From Streptomyces fuscichromogenes (GTDB lineage Bacteria; Actinomycetota; Actinomycetes; Streptomycetales; Streptomycetaceae): a stretch of DNA of 64,000 bases. The translations under genes and the position numbers were made by a program. Positions within the stretch are counted from its first letter, which is position 1. The number at the start of each line of letters is the position of its first letter. This document shows, in pieces, positions 55,459-64,000 of this stretch. The notes beneath the pieces were generated by a model, which was not told the DNA's origin, ran no database searches, and was given only the letters and a program-made list of their open reading frames with translations. Location of the stretch: contig NZ_BMML01000010.1 of assembly GCF_014645815.1 (NCBI RefSeq), positions 1 through 64,000 on the forward strand, written 5' to 3'.

Positions 55459-57657
55459 ATGGGCGACAAGGTCAGGGAACACCCCGGAGCCGCCGGCAGG
55501 GCAAGGGCGGCCGACCACCCCGCGTCTGTACGGAATGTGGTGCTGGTCGGCCACTCCGGATCGGGCAAGACCACACTGGTGGAGGCTCTCGCGCTGACCG
55601 CGGGAGCGGTGAACCGGGCGGGCCGGGTGGAGGACGGCGGAACCGTCTCGGACTACGACGACATCGAGCACCGGCAGCAGCGCTCCGTACAGCTGTCGCT
55701 GGTACCGGTCGAATGGAACGGAATCAAGATCAACATCCTGGACACCCCGGGATACGCCGACTTCGTCGGTGAGCTGAGGGCCGGTCTGCGCGCCGCGGAC
55801 GCGGCCCTCTTCGTCGTCTCGGCCGCGGACGGGGTGGACGGCTCGACCCGGATGGTGTGGGAGGAGTGCGCCGCCGTCGGGATGCCGCGGGCGATCGTGA
55901 TCACGCACCTGGAGGCCGCCCGCGCGGACTTCACGGAGATGACCCGGGTGTGCGCCGAGGCGTTCGGCGCCGACGACCCCGACGCCGTGCTCCCCCTCTA
56001 CCTGCCGCTGCACGGCGCGCCGGGTCCGGACGGGCACGCGCCCGTGACCGGTCTGGTCGGGCTGCTCACGCAGAAGCTGTTCGACTACTCCACCGGGGAG
56101 CGCAAGGAGTCCGAGCCGGAACCCGACCAGCTGCCGGACATCGAGGAGGCCCGCAACCGGCTCATCGAGGGGGTCATCGCGGAGAGCGAGGACGAGACGC
56201 TCATGGACCGCTACCTGGGCGGCGAGCAGATCGACCTCAAGACGCTGATCGAGGACCTGGAGCGGGCCGTGGCACGCGGGGCCTTCTTCCCCGTCCTGGC
56301 CGCCGCCCCGGCCGCCGACGGCGCCCGCCAGGGCCTCGGCACGGTCGAGCTCCTGGAGCTGGTCACCGGCGGCTTCCCGACGCCGTTCGAGCACCCCACG
56401 CCGGGGGTCACCACCATCGACGGCAGGCCGCGCGAGATCAAGCCGTGCGACACGGGCGGCCCGCTGGTCGCGGAGGTCGTGAAGACCGCGTCCGACCCGT
56501 ACGTCGGCCGGGTCTCGCTGGTCCGGGTCTTCTCCGGCACCCTGCGCCCCGACGAGACGGTCCATGTCTCCGGGCACGGCCTGGCCGACCGCGGCCATGA
56601 GGACCACGACGTCGACGAGAAGATCGGCGCGCTGTCCACGCCGTTCGGCAAACAGCAGCGGCCGGTCACCCACGTCATCGCCGGCGACCTGGCGTGCGTG
56701 GCGAAGCTCGGCCGCGCGGAGACCGGCGACACCCTCTCGGGCCGGGACGACCCGCTGCTCATGGAGCCGTGGGAGATGCCCGACCCGCTGCTGCCGCTCG
56801 CCATCGAGGCGCACAGCAAGGCGGACGAGGACAAGCTCTCGCAGGGCCTGGCGCGCCTGGTCGCCGAGGATCCGACCATGCGGCTCGAACAGAACCCGGA
56901 CACCCACCAGGTGGTGCTGTGGTGCCTCGGCGAGGCGCACGCGGACGTCGCCCTGGAGCGGCTGCGCAGCCGCTACGGCGTCCAGGTCGACGTCGTACCG
57001 CACAAGGTGTCCCTGCGGGAGACGTTCGCCGGCAGGTCCGCCGGGCGCGGCCGGCACGTCAAGCAGTCCGGCGGGCACGGGCAGTTCGCGATCTGCGAGA
57101 TCGAGGTGGAACCGCTGCCGGGCGGCTCCGGCATCGAGTTCGTCGACAAGGTGGTCGGCGGCGCGGTGCCCCGGCAGTTCATCCCGTCCGTCGAGAAGGG
57201 CATCCGGGCCCAGGCCGTCAGGGGGGTCGCGGCCGGCTACCAGCTGGTCGACGTGCGGGTCACCCTGCTCGACGGCAAGGCGCACTCCGTGGACTCCTCC
57301 GACGCCGCCTTCCAGACCGCGGGCGCGCTGGCCCTGCGGGAGGCCGCGGCGGACGCGAAGATCCATCTCCTGGAACCGGTGGCCGAGGTGTCCGTGCTGG
57401 TCGGCGACGACTACGTGGGCGCGGTGATGAGCGACCTGTCCGGGCGGCGCGGCCGGGTGCTCGGCACCGAGCAGACCAGCGGCGGACGCACCCTGGTCAA
57501 GGCCGAGGTGCCGGAGTTCGAGATCGGCCGGTACGCGGTCGACCTGCGCTCCCTCTCGCACGGCACGGCCCGGTTCAGCCGCTCGTACGCGCGGCACGAG
57601 CCGATGCCACCGCAGATCGCCGAGAAGATTCGCGAACAGGCCAAAGAAGCCTCCTAG
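55459..57657 (+). CDS. EF-G-like protein (EF-G2 family) with altered GTP-binding motifs
   Basis: This 732-aa protein follows the five-domain EF-G plan. G1 is GHSGSGKTT at 31-39 and G3 is DTPGY. The effector region reads DIEHRQQRSV in place of RGITI, and G4, normally NKxD, reads THLE (ITHLEAARADF), so guanine specificity and GTPase action are doubtful. Domains II (VRVFSGTLRPDETV), III, IV (GGHGQFAICEIEVEP) and V are otherwise recognisable. True fusA lies elsewhere in Streptomyces; mycobacterial EF-G2 is a similar non-essential paralogue. ATG 55459 follows GGGAGG. Confidence 0.9.
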   Translation: MGDKVREHPGAAGRARAADHPASVRNVVLVGHSGSGKTTLVEALALTAGAVNRAGRVEDGGTVSDYDDIEHRQQRSVQLSLVPVEWNGIKINILDTPGYADFVGELRAGLRAADAALFVVSAADGVDGSTRMVWEECAAVGMPRAIVITHLEAARADFTEMTRVCAEAFGADDPDAVLPLYLPLHGAPGPDGHAPVTGLVGLLTQKLFDYSTGERKESEPEPDQLPDIEEARNRLIEGVIAESEDETLMDRYLGGEQIDLKTLIEDLERAVARGAFFPVLAAAPAADGARQGLGTVELLELVTGGFPTPFEHPTPGVTTIDGRPREIKPCDTGGPLVAEVVKTASDPYVGRVSLVRVFSGTLRPDETVHVSGHGLADRGHEDHDVDEKIGALSTPFGKQQRPVTHVIAGDLACVAKLGRAETGDTLSGRDDPLLMEPWEMPDPLLPLAIEAHSKADEDKLSQGLARLVAEDPTMRLEQNPDTHQVVLWCLGEAHADVALERLRSRYGVQVDVVPHKVSLRETFAGRSAGRGRHVKQSGGHGQFAICEIEVEPLPGGSGIEFVDKVVGGAVPRQFIPSVEKGIRAQAVRGVAAGYQLVDVRVTLLDGKAHSVDSSDAAFQTAGALALREAAADAKIHLLEPVAEVSVLVGDDYVGAVMSDLSGRRGRVLGTEQTSGGRTLVKAEVPEFEIGRYAVDLRSLSHGTARFSRSYARHEPMPPQIAEKIREQAKEAS

Positions 57658-57728
57658 TTGATCCAGGTTGATCCAAAGCACACAACGGGGGACGGCAACG
57701 ATCGAGAACAGTCGGCAACAGGAGTGTC

Positions 57729-57754
57729 CGGCGGACGGCTTCGGCCGTCCGCCG
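57729..57754 (+). terminator. Terminator after the EF-G-like gene
   Basis: An 11-base stem (57729-57739 with 57744-57754) is capped by a TTCG tetraloop, an especially stable form. It lies 71 bases after the EF-G-like stop and before the next gene's probable promoter. Confidence 0.75.
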
Positions 57755-57860
57755 ACGCTTGTCGGTGGCTGGAGATACCCTGAGTACTTGATCAACAGGT
57801 GTGCGGAGTACGGAAGTCGGGAAGGCCGCAGAAGCGGGACGGCGGCAAGTGGGGGCGGGA

Positions 57861-59504
57861 ATGAGCTTCGAGGACTTCTTCGGGCCACAGGTGCCCAGGC
57901 CGGGCGGCGAGGCGCAGGCACCGACCTACGCCCTGGCCTCGGCGGCCTACCGGGACACACCCATGGAGGAGATCAAGAAGGCCGACAACGAATGGCACCA
58001 GTCCACGGTCAGCGAGGGCCGCAGCTGGGCGAAGATCTTCCGGCCCAACTTCGGTGAGGCGTACTCCCAGGCGGTCATCGACCGCATGCTGGGCGTCGGC
58101 CGCAAGCCCCTCATCCAGTCCTTCGGCAGCGAACCCCAGATGGTCGTCGAGCACTGCCTCGCGGCCAACCGCATCCGAAAGGAACGCGACCAGCGGCTGA
58201 CCGCGATCATGTTCCTGTGCGGCGTGCTCTTCCTGCCCGGCCTGCTCGTCTGGCTGCTGGTCTTCCAGCTCCGGGCCACCATGCTGAAGGCCGACAACAA
58301 GCGGGTCTCCGGCCTCGGCAGCGCCCTGCTGGCCGCCGTCGGCGTGGTCGCGGTCGTCTTCCTGATCCGGATGCCGCTCACCGGCTTCTGGGGGTGGTAC
58401 GCGCGCGGCTGCATCGTGCTCCCCGTCGTCGGCTGGTATCTGGCCAAACGGCTCTGCGAGAGCACCGCGAACAACCTGCGCGAGGCCTGGGACGGCCTGC
58501 TCTCCGGCGGCAGCGTCGGCGCGAAGGTCCCCGAGGCGGTGCCGACCAGCCCCGACCAGGCCGCCGCCGAGCAGCTGCGCCAGTCCCTGGCCCGGCTCAG
58601 CGCCGAGCAGCAGTCCAACGCGGTCTTCTACGCCGGCCCCAAGGGCATACTCGGCATGGGCACCCGCTGGGGCTCCTGGCACCTCGCGGAGGAGCTGGTC
58701 CCGCTCGATCCGGTCAAGGGCATCCACGAGTTCCGCGCCTGGACCGTCGTCCGGGAGATCGAGAAGGAGCTGAGCGTGCTGCACCGGCAGCACCTGAAGA
58801 CCGGCGGCTTCCCGGAACCGCAGGTCAAGCACTGGATCGTCAGCCATGTCGGCGCGGGCGCCAAGGCCGTGTCCCGGCCCGAGGGGACCGACTACAAGGT
58901 CGGCCCCTCCGACGTGGAGCGGATCTGCAACAGCAACCACTTCGACAAGGGTGAACGGCACTACCTGGGCGTGCAGTGGCCCTACCTGTGGGACGGCGGC
59001 CTGATCATCACCATGATGACCACCGTGACCGTGCTGAAGGAGACCCTGCGCATCGAGGTCACCGGTCACGCCCTCGGCCCGGTCAACGGCCTGTTCAGCG
59101 GCAAGCCCGAGGCCCCCACCAGGACGGTCGCCAAGACCGTCCGGTTCTGGGAGACCCGGACCATCAAGCTGCCCCTGGTCACCCCGGACGAGGTGGTCCG
59201 GCTCTCCGCGCGGGCGCTGATCAGCTGGTACCCGCCGCTGCTGAAGTGGCTCGGCGGCTCCATAGGCCTGCCCGAGCCGTTCGGCCTCCGGCACGCCTGG
59301 GCCGACCAGCCCTGGAGCCACCGCTTCATGGCCGACGACGCGCTGCGCGCGGCCACCCCGGTGCTCCGGGCCGTGCACCGGGCCGCGTTCACCGTGCTCA
59401 AGGAGCACGACGTCAACATGGACAAGTTCAACTCGCGGGCGGGAGCGCTCAGCGGGGCGGTCCAGGAGGCGTCACCGAAGAAGGCCGACACCTACGACGC
59501 GTGA
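57861..59504 (+). CDS. Conserved membrane protein, function unknown
   Basis: This 547-aa protein has a soluble N-part (about 1-110). Three membrane helices follow at about 114-137 (MFLCGVLFLPGLLVWLLVF), 153-169 and 178-195, then a long C-terminal region of about 340 residues. That region contains FYAGPKGILGMGTRWGSWH, LSVLHRQHLKTGGFPEPQVKHW and HYLGVQWPYLWDGGLIITMMTTV. I recognise no domain. ATG 57861 gives a family-like start (SFEDFFGPQVPRP) with GGGCGGGA just before it; upstream in-frame starts are possible. It stands alone after a terminator and converges with the HIT gene. Confidence 0.75.
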   Translation: MSFEDFFGPQVPRPGGEAQAPTYALASAAYRDTPMEEIKKADNEWHQSTVSEGRSWAKIFRPNFGEAYSQAVIDRMLGVGRKPLIQSFGSEPQMVVEHCLAANRIRKERDQRLTAIMFLCGVLFLPGLLVWLLVFQLRATMLKADNKRVSGLGSALLAAVGVVAVVFLIRMPLTGFWGWYARGCIVLPVVGWYLAKRLCESTANNLREAWDGLLSGGSVGAKVPEAVPTSPDQAAAEQLRQSLARLSAEQQSNAVFYAGPKGILGMGTRWGSWHLAEELVPLDPVKGIHEFRAWTVVREIEKELSVLHRQHLKTGGFPEPQVKHWIVSHVGAGAKAVSRPEGTDYKVGPSDVERICNSNHFDKGERHYLGVQWPYLWDGGLIITMMTTVTVLKETLRIEVTGHALGPVNGLFSGKPEAPTRTVAKTVRFWETRTIKLPLVTPDEVVRLSARALISWYPPLLKWLGGSIGLPEPFGLRHAWADQPWSHRFMADDALRAATPVLRAVHRAAFTVLKEHDVNMDKFNSRAGALSGAVQEASPKKADTYDA

Positions 59505-59554
59505 GCCTCCGGCGGTCCGGCCGAAGGCCGGAGCTCAACCGCCGGACGGGCTGC

Positions 59555-60106
59555 TCAATGGGCCGTCGGCCAGGCCTCGGCCAGCATCTTCCGTGTGTCC
59601 GCCAGCAGTTGCGGCAGCACCCGGGTGTGGCCCACCACCGGCATGAAGTTCGTGTCGCCGCCCCAGCGCGGGACGATGTGCTGGTGCAGGTGGGCCGCGA
59701 TGCCCGCGCCCGCCACCGAGCCCTGGTTCATTCCGATGTTGAAGCCGTGGGCCCCGGACGCCGTGCGCAGCGCGGTCATCGCCTGCTTGGTGAGCTCGGC
59801 CAGCTCGGTGGTCTCCGGGCCGGTCAGGTCCGTGTAGTCGGCGACATGGCGGTACGGGACCGTCATCAGGTGACCGCCGTTGTACGGGTAGAGGTTGAGC
59901 ACCGCGTAGACGTGCTCGCCGCGCCGGACGACCAGGCCGTCCTCGTCGGACTTGGCCGGGATCGAGCAGAAGGGACAGCCGTCGTCGGCCCCCGGACCGC
60001 TCGGCTTGTTCTCACCCTGGATGTAGGCCATCCGGTGGGGCGTCCACAGGCGCTGGAACGCGTCCTGCGTCCCCACTCCGATCTGCTGCTCCGGCTCACT
60101 CGTCAT
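59555..60106 (-). CDS. HIT-family hydrolase
   Basis: HIT proteins hydrolyse nucleoside phosphoramidates or dinucleoside polyphosphates. The 183-aa protein has the active-site motif HLHQHIVPRW (H-x-H-x-H), NLYPYNGGHLMTVPYRHV and a CPFC metal pair near residue 45 (GCPFCSIP). The same gene lies between thrS and pgsA in mycobacteria (Rv2613c, an Ap4A phosphorylase), so that activity is plausible here. ATG 60106 is chosen because MTSEPEQQIG is the family-like start; an extension upstream overlaps the channel promoter. Confidence 0.9.
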   Translation of the reverse strand: MTSEPEQQIGVGTQDAFQRLWTPHRMAYIQGENKPSGPGADDGCPFCSIPAKSDEDGLVVRRGEHVYAVLNLYPYNGGHLMTVPYRHVADYTDLTGPETTELAELTKQAMTALRTASGAHGFNIGMNQGSVAGAGIAAHLHQHIVPRWGGDTNFMPVVGHTRVLPQLLADTRKMLAEAWPTAH

Positions 60107-60185
60107 GCTACGCAGCATATGGCTTCGCCCGTTCGCGGCGTGTCGCCGGGGCCGGGGCAAAGCGATCGGCGGCGAAGCTGGGTGG

Positions 60186-60845
60186 ATGGACGACGACAGC
60201 CGGCTGACCCGCTGGGACCGCAGGACCGACCTGGCGCTCGGCATCGCGTCACTGGTCTTCCTCGGCTCGTACGCGGTGCATGTGCTGGCGCCCGGGATGC
60301 CGAAGGCCGCGCACGCCTTTTTCCTGTCCCTGATGTACACGGCCTGGGCGATGTTCGGCGTCGACTACGCGGTGCGCTGGCGGCTCAGCGGCGAGGGACC
60401 GGGGTTCGTACGGCGGCACTGGCTGGACACGGTCGTCCTGGTGCTGCCCCTGCTGCGGCCGGTGCGGGTGGTACGGACCTACGAGTCGATCCAGCGGCGG
60501 CACGGGGAACCCCGGCTCCCGCTGCACGCACGCGTGGCGGCCTACTCGGCGCTGTCGATCTCGCTGCTGGGCTTCTCCGGCGCCCTCGCCGTCTACCAGG
60601 TGGAACGCTCCGCCCCGAACGCCAGCATCCGCACCTTCGGCGACTCCCTCTGGTGGACCTGCTCGACCCTCTCCACGGTCGGCTACGGCGACTACGTCCC
60701 GGTGACCACCCTGGGACGGTTCATCGCCGCGGGGCTGATGGCCTGCGGCCTGGCCCTGCTGGGCACGGTCACCGGGTCGTTCTCGTCCTGGATGCTGCAG
60801 CGCTTCTCACTGGGCGAAGACGAGAGAAGGCCCCCGGAGAACTGA
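60186..60845 (+). CDS. Voltage-gated-type potassium channel subunit
   Basis: This 219-aa membrane protein has the potassium selectivity filter TVGYGD at 164-169. Helices lie at about 16-36, 45-65, 79-92, 114-137 and 175-200. The short segment RPVRVVRTYESIQRR (91-105) has spaced arginines like a reduced S4 sensor. It would form a tetramer in the cell membrane. There is no cytoplasmic RCK domain. ATG 60186 follows GGTGG weakly; an upstream ATG at 60105 would add 27 residues overlapping the HIT start and is less likely. It ends in a terminator shared with thrS. Confidence 0.88.
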   Translation: MDDDSRLTRWDRRTDLALGIASLVFLGSYAVHVLAPGMPKAAHAFFLSLMYTAWAMFGVDYAVRWRLSGEGPGFVRRHWLDTVVLVLPLLRPVRVVRTYESIQRRHGEPRLPLHARVAAYSALSISLLGFSGALAVYQVERSAPNASIRTFGDSLWWTCSTLSTVGYGDYVPVTTLGRFIAAGLMACGLALLGTVTGSFSSWMLQRFSLGEDERRPPEN

Positions 60846-60857
60846 TCCCCGGGGGCC
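60829..60857. terminator. Shared terminator between the channel gene and thrS
   Basis: A nine-base stem (60829-60837 with 60849-60857) spans the channel stop codon and ends 15 bases before the thrS stop. It can act on both strands. Confidence 0.65.
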
Positions 60858-60871
60858 CTGGCGGAGGCGGA

Positions 60872-62848
<1,977 letters not shown>

Positions 62849-62958
62849 CGGTCTCTCCTGACTGAAGGTGGGTGCGGCGCCATACCAGGAGCGCGCGCAT
62901 TACGGGATCGTACCGACCCCGGCCCTCCGTCCGCGAAACGGTTACCGACAGTCCCCGG

Positions 62959-64000
62959 TCAGTCGCAGTCGTCGCCGGTGCACGCCTCCTCGAAGAAGTC
63001 GAGATTCTCCTGGAGGGACTTCATCAGCCGGTCCCGCTCGGCCTCCTCCACCTGGACCGGCGCGACCCCGTAGGCACCGGTCAGCCGCCGGAAGCCGCCC
63101 CGGCTCTCCAGCCGCCCGTGCAGCCGCACCGGGAGTCCGACGAGGTGGGCCTGCCCGGCGATCCGGTAGTCCTCCTCGTCGAGGGTGACCCGGACGTACG
63201 GCACCTCGGCGCCGGCGATCACCCGCAGCCGTACCGCGCCGTCACCGCGCGGCTCCGAGCGGCGCATCCGCACCACGGTGCCGGTGACCCGGACCGCGAC
63301 GGAGGGTTCGTCGCGCAGATAGCGGGCGCCGGCCTCGCGCAGCACGGCCAGGTCGCCGGGTGAGAACTCGACGGGCTCGGTGGTGGCCGCGCAGTCGTCG
63401 GGGACCCCGGCGGCCGGCGCCCACTCGACGGAGATCCGGGCGCCTTCGGTGCCGCGTACGAGGGTGACCAGGGCGTCGGTCAGCTCCCGGCTCACGCCCG
63501 CCTCGACGGCTCCGTCGAAGGCGTCCATGCCGCCGGTGGCCCGCTGGTAGTCGATGGCCTCGCGGGCCGCGTACAGGGCCTGGTGCAGGCGTACGGCGAG
63601 CGGCCGGCCGGTGCCGACCGGCACGAAGGCGGTCAGGCCGCGGCCGCCCTCCGCCGAGCCGACGAGGACGGACTCCAGCAGGGCGGCGGCCGCGCGCCGG
63701 TGCCGGGCGCCGTAGTACCCGGCACGCGCGCGGGTGGCGAGCGCGCCGGCCAGCAGGGTCTGCCGGGCCGCGGTGCGCAGTTGCTCCTCGACCGTCCAGG
63801 ACGCGGTGTCGGCCGGTCCGCCCGGGACATCCCGCCACCAGCGGATCTCGTCACTGGGCACGGCGAGCCCGACCAGCACCTCGCGCGCGGCGGGCGTACC
63901 GCTGCGCACCAGAGCCGTGAGCGCCTCCCCGAGCAGGTCGTCGCTGTCCGGGAAGGCGCGGCTCTCGGGTACCAGCAGGCTGGTGCCGGTGCTGCCCGGC
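62959..64000 (-). CDS. Hypothetical protein, truncated by the right edge
   Basis: The frame is open to the window edge, so the start lies outside; at least 346 residues are coded. Segments include EQLRTAARQTLLAGALATRAR (helical), a region near VTGTVVRMRRSEPRGDGAVRLRV and LPVRLHGRLESRGGFRRLTG that looks beta-rich, and a C-terminus MKSLQENLDFFEEACTGDDCD. No domain is recognised. An in-frame GTG at 63909 is inside the protein, because the codons above it (TSLLVPESRAFPDSDD) are also gene-like. Confidence 0.65.
   Translation of the reverse strand, partial: PGSTGTSLLVPESRAFPDSDDLLGEALTALVRSGTPAAREVLVGLAVPSDEIRWWRDVPGGPADTASWTVEEQLRTAARQTLLAGALATRARAGYYGARHRRAAAALLESVLVGSAEGGRGLTAFVPVGTGRPLAVRLHQALYAAREAIDYQRATGGMDAFDGAVEAGVSRELTDALVTLVRGTEGARISVEWAPAAGVPDDCAATTEPVEFSPGDLAVLREAGARYLRDEPSVAVRVTGTVVRMRRSEPRGDGAVRLRVIAGAEVPYVRVTLDEEDYRIAGQAHLVGLPVRLHGRLESRGGFRRLTGAYGVAPVQVEEAERDRLMKSLQENLDFFEEACTGDDCD

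Noticed and set aside
62849..62958. A T-box leader before thrS
   Set aside because: Only 110 bases separate the genes and no T-box core or terminator/antiterminator pair is visible.

Overview
The window is a continuous piece of chromosome from a Streptomyces. The DNA is very GC-rich with strong third-position G/C, and GTG and TTG starts are common. It carries a full BldD developmental regulator with its c-di-GMP motif, the actinobacterial nucleoid protein sIHF, and the gene orders metK-coaBC-rpoZ-gmk-sIHF-pyr and thrS/HIT/pgsA/acyltransferase/pimA/pdxST/yebC/ruvCAB known from streptomycetes and mycobacteria. It is mostly core housekeeping DNA. I see no prophage, insertion sequence, CRISPR array, rRNA or tRNA.

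Layout. 1-3002 (minus): the 5' end of metK, then coaBC, rpoZ, gmk and sIHF. 3270-13295 (minus): a complete pyrimidine operon, pyrR-pyrB-pyrC-(membrane protein)-carA-carB-pyrD-pyrF, with a PyrR-type RNA hairpin in front of pyrR. 13450-14051: bldD, divergent from pyrR, with BldD boxes lying on its promoter. 14302-17570 (minus): nusB, efp, an M24 peptidase homologue with altered metal ligands, a tandem-repeat patch and a proline-rich P-loop protein. 17713-26928 (minus): aroB, aroK, aroC and aroE behind mltG, ruvX, alaS and a small DUF6167-like protein; a DUF948-like protein follows at 26941-27381. 27533-29710 (plus): a STAND/AfsR-type ATPase, probably leaderless. 29738-32727 (minus): rpsD with a structured leader, rarA/mgsA and a VKOR-family protein. 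32874-34600 (plus): a drug-type ABC exporter pair. 34649-36635 (minus): hisS and a metallo-beta-lactamase hydrolase. 36816-39001 (plus): a membrane cyclophilin and a DUF349 protein. 39074-41614 (minus): the Rel (p)ppGpp enzyme. 41873-42196 (plus): a small secreted cysteine protein with its own promoter. 42307-46439 (minus): apt, secF, secD, yajC. 46896-55178 (minus): ruvB, ruvA, ruvC, yebC, pdxT, pdxS, a LemA-like protein, pimA, an acyltransferase and the PI(P) synthase. 55459-60845: plus-strand EF-G-like, membrane-protein and K+ channel genes around a minus-strand HIT gene. 60872-64000 (minus): thrS and a truncated hypothetical gene.

How the genes work together. The pyr genes make UMP from bicarbonate, glutamine and aspartate. 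The aro genes run from DAHP to chorismate, with no aroD/aroQ in the block. pdxST makes pyridoxal phosphate. pgsA, the acyltransferase and pimA build phosphatidylinositol mannosides. yajC, secD and secF assist protein export. ruvABC processes Holliday junctions. rel, bldD, sIHF and rpoZ connect growth state to transcription and development. Many neighbours share ATGA or GTGA stop/start overlaps, which implies translational coupling, and several convergent ends share one strong hairpin.

The less ordinary items are the BldD and PyrR control elements, a dispersed intergenic repeat family (six copies, three of them in tandem with a 68-bp period), the rpsD leader hairpins, the small secreted protein, and enzyme-family members with non-canonical active-site residues. 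I did not find a convincing multi-gene system that looks wholly new.
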